10,591 nt of DNA from Candidatus Izemoplasma sp. (GCA_021736285.1 JAIPGE010000035.1:1-10591); one strand, 5' to 3'; positions 1 through 7,272 are shown, numbered from the stretch's first letter. Program-made: numbers and translations. Notes: generated by a model from the letters alone, not told the origin.

Positions 1-1728
1 CCGTTTACGCGAGATATCGCCACCATAACATTTCGCCAAAACATTTTTACGTAAGGCTTTAATTGTTGATCGTGCAATGGCACGCCCTTCAATCGCGGCT
101 TGAATAGGTACTTCAAACATGTGTCGTGGTATAACTTCTTTGAGTTTTTCAGTAATTGCTTTTCCACGTCGGAACGCAAAATCTTTGTAGACAATGGTGC
201 TCAATGCATCAACAACATTGCCATTGATTAAAATATCCATTTTGACGAGTTGCGTTGCTTTATATTCTTTAAATTCATAATCAAAGCTAGCGTAGCCTTT
301 TGTTGAACTTTTAAGTTTATCAAAAAAATCATATACGATTTCAAGTAATGGCATGTCATAGGTTAATTCGACTCGTGTTTCATCAAGGTATTCCATATTG
401 ATGAAAATACCACGTTTATTTTGACAAATTTCCATCGTATTACCAACAAACTCTTCAGGTGTCATGATTGTAGCTCGGACATACGGTTCTTCTATTTTTG
501 AGACATGCTGTGTCTCAGGTAATGCACATGGATTATCGATATGAATCAATTCTCCATCTGTTTTTGTGACATGATAAATAACACTTGGACTTGTTGCGAT
601 TAACGGAATGTTAAATTCACGGCTAATCCGTTCTTGGATAATCTCCATATGTAACAGTCCTAAAAATCCAATTCGAAAGCCAAATCCTAATGCTTGCGAT
701 GTTTCTGGTTCATAGATTAAACTAGCATCATTGAGCCGTAATTTATCAAGTGCATCTCGCAAATCATTATAGTCGTTTGCATCAATTGGGTAAATCCCAC
801 AAAAAACCATTGGATTAAGTTTTCGATATCCAGGTAAAGGAATTTTGGTGGGGTTATCTTTATGTGTAATTGTGTCACCAACATTAACATGTTCGACTGT
901 TTTAATTGATGCGACCAAATAGCCGACATCTCCAGGACCTAAGTAATCTCGTTTTAATTCTTTCGGCGTGAGTACACCTACTTCAAGAACTTCATAACTC
1001 TTTTTTGAGGCCATTAAGTAGATATGATCTCCTTTTTGAACAGTCCCTTCGATAATCCGAATTGATGGGATTATTCCACGATAACTATCATAATATGAGT
1101 CAAATACCAATGCTTTTAACGGTGCTCGAGGATCACCTTTAGGCGCAGGAACTTGTTTGACGATTTGTTCAAGGATATCAACAATCCCGATACCCTCTTT
1201 TGCACTGGTTAAAACTGCATTGCTCGTATCGAGACCAATGACATCTTCAATTTCTTTTTTGACTACGTCTGGGCGTGCACTTTGTAAATCTATTTTATTA
1301 ATGACAGGTAAAATTTCTAAGTCATTATCAAGTGCTAAATACACATTTGCAAGGGTTTGGGCTTCAATACCTTGTGCTGCGTCTACAACGAGCACTGCGC
1401 CTTCACATGCAGCGAGTGAACGCGAAACTTCATACGTAAAATCAACATGACCAGGGGTATCAATGAGATGAAACACATACCAATTTCCGTCTTTTGATTC
1501 ATAAGCAACTTCAACGGCATTTAATTTTATGGTAATACCTCGTTCTCGTTCTAAATCCATAGAATCGAGAAGTTGTTCTTTCATTTCACGTTTTGTAACC
1601 GTCTGGGTATGTTCTAATATCCGATCAGCTAAGGTCGATTTACCGTGATCGATATGCGCAATAATAGAAAAATTTCGTATCGTTTTTTGGCGAGCTTCAA
1701 TTTTTTCATAATCTAGTTTTTTAGACAT
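1..1728 (-). CDS. lepA: Elongation factor 4 (LepA), translational GTPase, 3' end cut by window edge
   Basis: LepA/EF4 is a ribosome-associated GTPase related to EF-G, linked to back-translocation and to 30S assembly and initiation. The reading frame is open from the ATG at 1728 to the window edge, giving 576 residues. The family is about 600 long, so roughly the last 25-40 are missing. GTPase motifs are intact: G1 AHIDHGKST (residues 24-32), switch I RERGITIK, G3 DTPGH (90-94), G4 NKID (144-147) and a G5 SAK. The later part carries EF-G-like domains (for example GFRIGFLGLLHMEI) and the LepA-specific C-terminal region, including KCYGGDISRKR at the edge, the stretch diagnostic for LepA over EF-G. 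The start is supported by GGAGG at 1736-1740, seven bases upstream. It lies 56 bases after yaaA on the same strand, so read-through is possible, though a weak promoter is visible. No frameshift was seen in the lines I translated. Identification is very secure. Confidence 0.97.
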   Translation of the reverse strand, partial: MSKKLDYEKIEARQKTIRNFSIIAHIDHGKSTLADRILEHTQTVTKREMKEQLLDSMDLERERGITIKLNAVEVAYESKDGNWYVFHLIDTPGHVDFTYEVSRSLAACEGAVLVVDAAQGIEAQTLANVYLALDNDLEILPVINKIDLQSARPDVVKKEIEDVIGLDTSNAVLTSAKEGIGIVDILEQIVKQVPAPKGDPRAPLKALVFDSYYDSYRGIIPSIRIIEGTVQKGDHIYLMASKKSYEVLEVGVLTPKELKRDYLGPGDVGYLVASIKTVEHVNVGDTITHKDNPTKIPLPGYRKLNPMVFCGIYPIDANDYNDLRDALDKLRLNDASLIYEPETSQALGFGFRIGFLGLLHMEIIQERISREFNIPLIATSPSVIYHVTKTDGELIHIDNPCALPETQHVSKIEEPYVRATIMTPEEFVGNTMEICQNKRGIFINMEYLDETRVELTYDMPLLEIVYDFFDKLKSSTKGYASFDYEFKEYKATQLVKMDILINGNVVDALSTIVYKDFAFRRGKAITEKLKEVIPRHMFEVPIQAAIEGRAIARSTIKALRKNVLAKCYGGDISRKR

Positions 1729-1749
1729 CTTCTCACCTCCATTGAGTCC

Positions 1750-1755
1750 ATTATA
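1750..1755 (-). promoter_or_regulatory. Possible -10 box for lepA
   Basis: The short gap between yaaA and lepA contains a perfect TATAAT on the minus strand. It would start transcription about 15 bases before the lepA ATG, just upstream of the GGAGG site. No good -35 lies at 17 bases (TTTAAA is the best seen), and there is no extended -10 TG. It may be a weak secondary promoter, or chance in AT-rich DNA, with lepA mainly served by read-through from yaaA. Confidence 0.3.
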
Positions 1756-1784
1756 TTGTACTGTAAAATGTCTTTAAAATCAAC

Positions 1785-2492
1785 TTATTTTGTGGTCCTT
1801 GTGAAAACAAAATGGTTGGCATTACTTAAGTCGTGATGGTAATGGTAGCCATCCTCTTGAAATGATTTTAATGCCTCTACATCTTGAATATTATGTGTGG
1901 CACAATACCGTAAAAATTTACCTCGTGCCATTTTGCTGTATGTGCCAATTGTCCGGTATGTTTTATTTTTATATTCTTTAAAGGATATCGTAATCATCTG
2001 TTCATTTGATAACATTTTTTCAAACTCTTTAGAAGCTAAATTAATAATGTGCGTGTCTTTAAAAAGTGATGACACATCCCAATATTCATAGAGATTAAGT
2101 CCAATTGCCATCTTGAAATCGAGACGGTAAGGTTGAATTAAATCACTAGGGCGTAAAGCGCCATACAGCGCGTCTAAAATGATTAAATGGTCATTTAAAT
2201 AGGTAATACTTTGTTGATCTAATGACAACACATCAAGGTGTTTATAAACCATTCCAGTAAATGTAAACAGTGCCTGACCATAATTTAGATAAGGATAGGA
2301 TTGATAACTTTCATACGTATCGTCAAGCAAAGTGTTTTTGATCTGCATCACAGTTTTTATTTTTGCTTTTGAAAAGGATTTAAGATGGGTGTATAAGTGA
2401 TTGCTTTGATCGATAAATAGTGGTGTTGTGGGTGTTAACAAAGGAGTTTGATTAAGTTCCATTGTTTTACTTGGTGCAAGGATAAATTTCAT
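1785..2492 (-). CDS. yaaA: YaaA family (UPF0246/DUF328) peroxide-stress protein
   Basis: YaaA is a cytoplasmic protein. In E. coli it lowers intracellular free iron during peroxide stress and binds DNA; its biochemical activity is less clear in Gram-positives. The 235-residue product matches the family's usual length. Family signatures run along the whole protein: N-terminal ILAPSKTM (residues 4-11), FTGMVYKHLD (78-87), the hallmark LYGALRPSDLIQPYRLDF (109-126), LYEYWD (134-139), INLASKEFEK (150-159), TYSKMARGKFLRY (184-196) and a C-terminal GYHYHHDLS. The ATG at 2492 is preceded by AAAGGA at about nine bases. It is divergent from a small membrane-protein gene and followed by lepA. A promoter is visible upstream (TTGTGT, 17 bases, TATAAT). 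The family call is firm; the physiological role here is inferred. Confidence 0.95.
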   Translation of the reverse strand: MKFILAPSKTMELNQTPLLTPTTPLFIDQSNHLYTHLKSFSKAKIKTVMQIKNTLLDDTYESYQSYPYLNYGQALFTFTGMVYKHLDVLSLDQQSITYLNDHLIILDALYGALRPSDLIQPYRLDFKMAIGLNLYEYWDVSSLFKDTHIINLASKEFEKMLSNEQMITISFKEYKNKTYRTIGTYSKMARGKFLRYCATHNIQDVEALKSFQEDGYHYHHDLSNANHFVFTRTTK

Positions 2493-2527
2493 CTAGTCAC
2501 ATCCTTTCAAAAATGATACTACTAACT

Positions 2528-2556
2528 ATTATAAGTGTGTGATATAATAAACACAA
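2528..2556 (-). promoter_or_regulatory. Promoter of yaaA, overlapping the divergent promoter
   Basis: The minus strand reads TTGTGT at 2551-2556, a 17-base spacer, then a perfect TATAAT at 2528-2533. Transcription would begin near 2521, giving a leader of about 28 bases that includes the AAAGGA ribosome site of yaaA. The spacer contains the opposite-strand -10 of the plus-strand gene, so the two promoters cover the same DNA. Confidence 0.6.
2540..2548 (+). promoter_or_regulatory. Extended -10 promoter of the small membrane-protein gene
   Basis: TGATATAAT is a perfect extended -10 (TGnTATAAT). The -35 position (2520-2525, TACTAA) is poor, as expected when the extended -10 drives recognition. 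Predicted start near 2555, followed by AAGGAGG at 2561-2567. Together with the yaaA -10 it forms a 7-bp inverted repeat (TATTATA at 2527-2533, TATAATA at 2543-2549). Confidence 0.6.
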
Positions 2557-2573
2557 GTTAAAGGAGGAAAGAA

Positions 2574-2912
2574 ATGATTATAATGATGATTTTAAATCGC
2601 TATTTAAAGAAACAAGACGATATTAAATTTGAACAATTTTATGAAAAATGGTTTGTGCATCGAATTAGAAATGTATGGCTATTTGCGTTTATATACTTTA
2701 TGGTTGCGACTGTTTTAATTACTGAAATTTTAATGTTGGGGACAGCGTCAATTTTGTTGTCCATCCTAGTCTATGTGGGTGTTGTTTTTGTTTATGGAAG
2801 TTTGTTTTTACGATATGCTATTCGGTTTTACGCAACGCTTAATCAACGCTATCTCATGATAAAAATGGGTGGACAGTACGATCAATTTTCAAAAGACAAT
2901 GTCATAAATTAA
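2574..2912 (+). CDS. Small two-helix membrane protein of unknown function
   Basis: I do not recognise a family for this 112-residue protein. It has a charged N-terminal segment (about residues 8-32, rich in K, D, E and R). Two hydrophobic helices follow, at roughly 34-55 and 57-79, joined by a very short turn. The C-terminal tail of about 33 residues is basic near the membrane. The positive-inside rule places both tails in the cytoplasm, a hairpin topology. No signal-peptide cleavage site, cysteine pair or catalytic motif is evident. Coding support is good: extended -10 promoter, strong AAGGAGG at 2561-2567 six bases before the ATG, and a terminator beginning at the stop. ATGs at 2583 and 2586 are also possible starts but have worse spacing. 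It is the only plus-strand gene here, divergent from yaaA and convergent with rnpB. Holin-like or accessory membrane roles are possible but unsupported. Confidence 0.8.
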   Translation: MIIMMILNRYLKKQDDIKFEQFYEKWFVHRIRNVWLFAFIYFMVATVLITEILMLGTASILLSILVYVGVVFVYGSLFLRYAIRFYATLNQRYLMIKMGGQYDQFSKDNVIN

Positions 2913-2937
2913 AAGACGGAAATTCCGTCTTTTTTTT
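2911..2937. terminator. Bidirectional intrinsic terminator between the small membrane-protein gene and rnpB
   Basis: The stem AAAAGACGG (2911-2919) pairs with CCGTCTTTT (2925-2933) around a five-base loop. A run of T follows on the plus strand and a run of A precedes the stem, giving T on the minus strand. It overlaps the stop codon of the plus-strand gene (2910-2912) and lies about ten bases beyond the rnpB 3' end, so it can serve both convergent transcripts. Confidence 0.85.
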
Positions 2938-2946
2938 ATGTAAAAT

Positions 2947-3275
2947 AACAACGATAAGCCATGTTCTGTACCTCTTACGAGGCGACAATCATTTATCTAC
3001 GCAGATGCGTCTCAATTGTTGGTTCAATTCCCACGCTTGAGTGCCCCTACCAAATTTGGGTTGCTAGCTTGAGGGGTTTACCCGTTCCATCTGATTTATT
3101 ACTAAACCAGCTCGTCTCTGTGGCACTTTTAAAGAGCATAAGATCTCAGTGAGACCTGTACTCAGCCGTCGCTTTCGCGCATAGAGTTATTGTTTCCTCT
3201 ATCTCAAACACTACAAACATCGCAGTTTGTGCTAGTATGGACTTTCCTAACCTTTCGGCTCGATTGTCAGTTGTT
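2947..3275 (-). ncRNA. rnpB: RNase P catalytic RNA
   Basis: This is the ribozyme subunit of RNase P, which removes the 5' leader of pre-tRNAs. Read on the minus strand it has the universal core: GGAAAGTCCAT near the 5' end (3237-3247), the internal AAAGTGCCACAGAGACG, GGGTAAACCCC, a P15-type loop containing TTTGGTAGGGG (GGU pairs with the tRNA 3' CCA), TAGATAAATGATTGTCGCC (about 2980-2999), and ACAGAACATGGCTTATC at the 3' end. The middle closely resembles the Bacillus-type (type B) RNA. Ends are set by the P1 helix AACAAC (3270-3275) with GTTGTT (2947-2952). Length, about 330 nt, is at the short end for bacteria. The 5' end overlaps the pnp stop codon and no separate promoter is evident just upstream, so processing from a pnp transcript is plausible. 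The identity is firm; the exact ends are approximate. Confidence 0.95.
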
Positions 3276-5445
3276 ATTTTTTGGTAATGGTTTTGCTATC
3301 TTTTTTGGGATGACGTGGTTCCTTTTTTTCGAATTTCGGTTTTGGTAAGGTTGCTTTACGTGATAAATCAATCCGACCACGATCATCAATACCAATTACT
3401 TTGACAGTAATCCGATCTCCGACTTTACAGATGTCAGTAACTTCCTTAATGTGTTTATGATCAAGTTTAGAAATGTGACAGAGTCCTTCTGTTCCTTCCC
3501 ATAACTCAACAAACGCACCAAATTTTTCAGTTCTTGTGACTTTACCATTATATACTTCTCCGACTTTTGCGACACGAACAATTTTTTCGATAATTTCAAA
3601 TGCCTTTTCGATGTCTTCATAATTGGTATGCATCACAGTTACTGTACCATCTTGTTCGATATCTATTTTAACATCATTACATTGTTCAATGATTTTAGTG
3701 ATTTGTTTACCACCAGGGCCAATAACATCACGAATTTTATCAGGATCAATTACCATAACTTTAACTTTTGGTGCATAATCGCTGACTTTTTCGCGTGGTT
3801 TTGCAATGAGGTCAGTCATATTATCTAAGATTTGCAAGCGTGCTTCTTTTGCTTGGTCCAATGCTTCTTGGAGAATCTCTTTACGGAGACCTGCGACTTT
3901 AATATCCATCTGTAATGCGGTTATTCCTTCTTTGGTACCCGCGACTTTAAAGTCCATATCACCAAAGTGATCTTCCATGCCTTGAATATCAGTTAAAATA
4001 CTGTAGGCATCGCCTTCTTGAATTAATCCCATTGCAATTCCCGCAACAGGAGCTTTAATTGGAACACCAGCTGCCATTAAACTCATACTTCCTGCACAAA
4101 TGGTTGCTTGTGAGCTACTACCGTTTGATTCTAAAATTTCAGAAACAACACGGACAGTGTATGGAAAGTCTTCTTGATTTGGCATGACTTGTTTCAACGC
4201 CCGTTCACCGAGCATACCATGTCCTATTTCACGACGACCTGGGCCAGTATAACGTCCTGTTTCACCAACACTATAAGAAGGGAAATTATAATGTAACATA
4301 AAGTTCTTACGTTCAATATCATCCATTCCATCAATCATTTTATATTCTGACAATGATCCAAGTGTGGTTAGTGCAAGAGCTTGGGTTTCCCCTCTTGTAA
4401 ACATCGCACTCCCGTGAGTTCTTACAAATAAATCAATTTTTGATTCAAGTGCTCTTAATTCGTTAAGTTTACGTCCATCGGGACGAATTTTATCTTCACT
4501 AATAAGACGTCTAAGTTCTTGTTTTACAATATTACCACAAACACTTTTAACATCACTCAACAATGATTTTAATTCGTCTTTGTCTAAATCAACATTCTTT
4601 TCTTCAAAAGTTACAACAGCTTTATTGGTAATCTCATCAATGGCTTCTTGACGTTCCGCTTTATCAGCAATATGTGTTGCTTCAACAAGGGCTGTTTTAT
4701 AGGTATCAGTAACAGTATTTTCAATTGTTTCGTCAATTTTAATTAACTCAAATTCCACTTTTTCTTTACCGACTTCTTTGATAATCATTTCTTGGAATTC
4801 ACATAATTTTTGAATCCATTCAAAGCCATAAAGCATTGCTTCTAACATGTCTTCTTCGCTTACTTCTTTAGCATCAGATTCAACCATGTTAATTGCATCT
4901 TTGGTTCCAGATATACTTAAGTTAATATCTGATAACTCAGTTTGTTCTTGTGTTGGATTAATAATAAGTTCACCTTCAACACGTCCCACATTAACACCTG
5001 CGATTGGACCGTTGAATGGGATATGACTAATTCCTAATGCCAGTGAACTTCCAATCATTGCTGTCATCTCTGGTGTAAAGTCACTGTTTGCACTCATCAC
5101 TTGATTAATAACTTGTGTTTCATATTTGAATCCATCTGGAAACAGTGGTCGAATTGGACGATCAATTAACCGAGCGGTTAATGTTTCATTGTCACTTGGT
5201 CTTCCTTCACGTTTCATAAAGCCACCTGGAATTTTTCCAGCAGCATACATGCTTTCACGGTACATTACCATTAAGGGAAAGAACGGGAGTCTTGAAGGTT
5301 CTTTTCCAACAGCTACAACGCTTAGAACAGCTGTATCATTGTACCGTACAATTGCGGCACCTGCTGCTTGCTTTGCAACTTCTCCGACTTCAACGACGAG
5401 TTCACGACCGTCAAAATCCATTTCAAATTTTCTTACTTCACTCAT
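3274..5445 (-). CDS. pnp: Polyribonucleotide nucleotidyltransferase (PNPase)
   Basis: PNPase is a trimeric 3'-5' exoribonuclease that uses phosphate to degrade RNA to nucleoside diphosphates, central to mRNA turnover. The 723 residues fit the family (about 700-730). The first RNase PH-like domain has AAGKIPGGFMKREGRPS and RLIDRPIRPLFP. The second has GPGRREIGHG, SNGSSSQATICAG and EDHFGDMDFKVAGT; D492, D498 and K500 correspond to the E. coli catalytic D486, D492 and K494. A KH domain follows (about 560-625, GPGG at 576-579), then an S1 domain (about 629-699), then a lysine-rich tail. The ATG at 5445 has AGAGGA at 5454-5459. The standard truB-ribF-rpsO-pnp order is interrupted upstream by three membrane-protein genes. 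The stop overlaps the start of rnpB with no terminator between them. Confidence 0.98.
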   Translation of the reverse strand: MSEVRKFEMDFDGRELVVEVGEVAKQAAGAAIVRYNDTAVLSVVAVGKEPSRLPFFPLMVMYRESMYAAGKIPGGFMKREGRPSDNETLTARLIDRPIRPLFPDGFKYETQVINQVMSANSDFTPEMTAMIGSSLALGISHIPFNGPIAGVNVGRVEGELIINPTQEQTELSDINLSISGTKDAINMVESDAKEVSEEDMLEAMLYGFEWIQKLCEFQEMIIKEVGKEKVEFELIKIDETIENTVTDTYKTALVEATHIADKAERQEAIDEITNKAVVTFEEKNVDLDKDELKSLLSDVKSVCGNIVKQELRRLISEDKIRPDGRKLNELRALESKIDLFVRTHGSAMFTRGETQALALTTLGSLSEYKMIDGMDDIERKNFMLHYNFPSYSVGETGRYTGPGRREIGHGMLGERALKQVMPNQEDFPYTVRVVSEILESNGSSSQATICAGSMSLMAAGVPIKAPVAGIAMGLIQEGDAYSILTDIQGMEDHFGDMDFKVAGTKEGITALQMDIKVAGLRKEILQEALDQAKEARLQILDNMTDLIAKPREKVSDYAPKVKVMVIDPDKIRDVIGPGGKQITKIIEQCNDVKIDIEQDGTVTVMHTNYEDIEKAFEIIEKIVRVAKVGEVYNGKVTRTEKFGAFVELWEGTEGLCHISKLDHKHIKEVTDICKVGDRITVKVIGIDDRGRIDLSRKATLPKPKFEKKEPRHPKKDSKTITKK

Positions 5446-5493
5446 TTAACATTTCCTCTTTTCTTCTTTTCTCACATTTTATTATCTCAATTA

Positions 5494-5499
5494 ATTATA
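5494..5499 (-). promoter_or_regulatory. Possible -10 box for pnp
   Basis: A perfect TATAAT lies in the 115-base gap upstream of pnp and would give a leader of about 40 bases carrying the ribosome site. The -35 position (CAATTT at 17 bases) is weak and there is no extended -10. No convincing terminator follows the upstream UPF0316 gene, so pnp may also be read from that gene's strong promoter. Confidence 0.35.
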
Positions 5500-5560
5500 A
5501 TAACATATTTTTTGGTAAATTGATAGCATTATCCCTTATTTCATGCGAGATAGAGAGGAT

Positions 5561-6082
5561 TTACTTCCGAAATAAATGATACCCACCATAAATTGGTTTA
5601 ATATCATGAATTGTAATCACAACATCTTTGTTAATCGCTTGAATTTGTTTTACTGTTTTTTGAATCTCTTTACGTGAAATATATAGCAACAAAATTTCTC
5701 TGGCTGTTCTCATTCCTTTGGCAGAAACAGAGGTAACACCATGTCCGTTTTCTCGTAACGCTTTAGTGATAATTTTGGCATCACTGCGTTTGCAAATAAC
5801 TTCTACACTAGCATTTCCGGTCCCTAAATAATTTTCTAACCAACTACCTAAGTAATTCCCAACAGCAAATCCCAGTGCGTAAACAACGACTTTAAATGGA
5901 TCTTCGGTGATATCTTTTAATACAGCGGTAATAATCAGGAGCCATAAAACAACTTCAAAAAAGGCAATAATTGAGCCTTTTAAACGTTCATCTTTTGTAA
6001 TTAACACAATCCGTAACGTTGAAATACTTACCTCAAAAACCTTAATAATGAAAATTAAAAAATACAAAACAATTGCGTCCAT
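5561..6082 (-). CDS. UPF0316 / DUF2179 membrane protein (YebE-like)
   Basis: This is a membrane protein with a cytoplasmic ligand-type domain; the family's molecular function is not established. With the ATG at 6082 it is 173 residues, the usual length. Three hydrophobic helices come first (about 4-28, 36-55, 63-80), with the family-like STLRIVLITK (21-30), FFEVVLWLL (41-49) and YALGFAVGNYLGSWLE (68-83). A soluble DUF2179-like domain follows (about 90-168; GHGVTSVSAKGM at 113-124), a module also found at the C-terminus of YitT-type proteins. I chose this start because AGAGGGG lies just upstream; an in-frame ATG 33 bases earlier has no ribosome site and falls inside the operator-like palindrome. 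It has its own strong promoter and lies upstream of pnp. The family call is good, the function unknown. Confidence 0.85.
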   Translation of the reverse strand: MDAIVLYFLIFIIKVFEVSISTLRIVLITKDERLKGSIIAFFEVVLWLLIITAVLKDITEDPFKVVVYALGFAVGNYLGSWLENYLGTGNASVEVICKRSDAKIITKALRENGHGVTSVSAKGMRTAREILLLYISRKEIQKTVKQIQAINKDVVITIHDIKPIYGGYHLFRK

Positions 6083-6102
6083 TATGACCCCTCTTTCTGA
6101 TG

Positions 6103-6116
6103 TTTGATATATCAAA
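6103..6116. promoter_or_regulatory. 14-bp perfect palindrome, operator candidate
   Basis: TTTGATATATCAAA is perfectly self-complementary. It lies immediately downstream of the predicted start (about 6118) of the UPF0316 gene, roughly +2 to +15. A repressor bound there would block initiation or early elongation. A dimeric regulator is the natural reading, but none is encoded nearby. A short AT-rich palindrome can also occur by chance. Confidence 0.4.
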
Positions 6117-6124
6117 ACATATCT

Positions 6125-6153
6125 ACTATATATGAGTTATAATGGTTTGTCAA
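6125..6153 (-). promoter_or_regulatory. Strong sigma-A promoter of the UPF0316 gene
   Basis: The minus strand has a perfect TTGACA at 6148-6153, a 17-base spacer and TATAGT at 6125-6130, the closest match to consensus in the window. Transcription would start near 6118, giving a leader of about 35 bases. It lies between the antiporter gene's terminator and the UPF0316 gene, so it begins a new unit that may extend into pnp and rnpB. Confidence 0.8.
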
Positions 6154-6192
6154 TCAATATTTATTAAATTTTTTCAGATGATTTCAAGCATT

Positions 6193-6218
6193 AAAAAACC
6201 CCCTTTGTTAAGGGGTTA
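6193..6218 (-). terminator. Intrinsic terminator of the antiporter gene
   Basis: On the minus strand CCCCTT pairs with AAGGGG around a four-base AACA loop, followed by one G and a run of six T. The stop codon (6216-6218) abuts the stem directly. It ends the permease-antiporter transcript before the UPF0316 promoter. Confidence 0.85.
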
Positions 6219-7229
6219 AAGAATTTCTCTTAAAATGACAAAAATGACATAAGAGATGTAAAAACCAATGTATATAATCCCACTTGTTTTACCGATTTTT
6301 TTGTAGTAAAAAATATTGAATGTAATAATAGCAGTGAATCCGATTAAAATTAAAAAATCATAGATAGCATAAATCGAAATTGTCATCACGCCAATACTAG
6401 AACCAATCCCTAAAATGAATAAAATATTAAAAATATTCGATCCAATCACATTTCCAAGAGCAATATCATTTTCATTTTTACGAGCGGCAACAACACTGGT
6501 TACAAGTTCTGGTAAACTCGTACCAATGGCGACGACAGTTAATCCAACCATGGTTTCACTCACTCCAATTTGTAAAGCGGTGTTTTTGGCACCGTGAACA
6601 ACAAATTCACCACCAGCAACAATCATAACAAGTCCAATTAATAAAAAGATAATGCTTTGTTTAAGGGGCATCACAGTAACGTCATCATCGATATCAATAA
6701 CCACTTCTTCACCATGTTTGGCATTACGATAATTCATATATAAATAACCAACAAACAATACTAATAGAATCGCTCCTTCAATTCGAAGCAATGCATTTGA
6801 TCCGTTAAAGTCAAAGAATAATGCCATAAAGAACAAGATAAGTGTCATCACAATCATAAACGGTATTTCACGACGTACAAGCCTATAATGAATAATAATT
6901 GGCGCGTAAATCGCTGACATCCCTAGCACCACCAACGTATTAAAGATGTTGCTTCCGACAACATTACCAAGCGAGATATCGCTTGAATTGTTAATTTGTG
7001 AAAAGATACTGACACTAGCCTCAGGTGCGCTGGTTCCAAAGGAAACGATTGTTAATCCTATAATTAATGTCGATACACCTAATATTTTTGCTAAACTACT
7101 GGCACTATCAACAAAATAATCAGCGCCTTTTACTAAAAAAAGTATTCCTATTAGCAAAAAAGTAATAAATGAAACTATTTCTGCCCAGTTGGGGAGACCT
7201 ATAAATAAATCAAACAGCCAAGTAAACAT
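6216..7229 (-). CDS. CaCA-superfamily calcium/sodium (cation) antiporter
   Basis: This integral membrane antiporter likely exchanges Ca2+ for Na+ or H+ and exports calcium. The 337 residues, with about ten hydrophobic segments, match bacterial YrbG-type members. The two alpha repeats are intact. The first has GTSAPEASVS (65-74) and GNVVGSNIFN (88-97); the second has GTSLPELVTS (236-245) and GNVIGSNIFN (259-268). E70 and E241 sit at the ion-binding positions. The short cytoplasmic loop between the halves is acidic (EEVVIDIDDD, 174-183). The ATG at 7229 has GGAGG about six bases upstream. It starts 43 bases after the AI-2E-family permease gene with no terminator between, so the two are probably co-transcribed. 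The family is certain; the exact cations are inferred. Confidence 0.95.
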   Translation of the reverse strand: MFTWLFDLFIGLPNWAEIVSFITFLLIGILFLVKGADYFVDSASSLAKILGVSTLIIGLTIVSFGTSAPEASVSIFSQINNSSDISLGNVVGSNIFNTLVVLGMSAIYAPIIIHYRLVRREIPFMIVMTLILFFMALFFDFNGSNALLRIEGAILLVLFVGYLYMNYRNAKHGEEVVIDIDDDVTVMPLKQSIIFLLIGLVMIVAGGEFVVHGAKNTALQIGVSETMVGLTVVAIGTSLPELVTSVVAARKNENDIALGNVIGSNIFNILFILGIGSSIGVMTISIYAIYDFLILIGFTAIITFNIFYYKKIGKTSGIIYIGFYISYVIFVILREIL

Positions 7230-7272
7230 AACATTCCTCCAGTTTTAAATCAATCTAACTTGTTGCGATACC

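Noticed and set aside
1157..1450. 97-codon plus-strand open frame opposite lepA
   Set aside because: It overlaps the conserved GTPase domain of LepA, is rich in Ser/Thr as antisense shadows often are, and lacks a ribosome site.
2520..2556. PerR box controlling yaaA
   Set aside because: The inverted repeat has a nine-base spacer and coincides with the two -10 boxes; it does not fit the 7-1-7 PerR consensus.
2961..3152. 63-codon plus-strand open frame
   Set aside because: It lies antisense to conserved core regions of the RNase P RNA and has no ribosome site; it is a by-product of the ncRNA sequence.
5126..5449. 107-codon plus-strand open frame opposite the pnp N-terminus
   Set aside because: It lies entirely opposite the highly conserved first domain of PNPase, has no Shine-Dalgarno site and has a composition typical of an antisense shadow.
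6083..6115. Upstream in-frame start extending the UPF0316 protein by 11 residues
   Set aside because: That ATG lacks a ribosome site and falls in the palindrome at the transcription start; the downstream ATG at 6082 has AGAGGGG and matches the family N-terminus.
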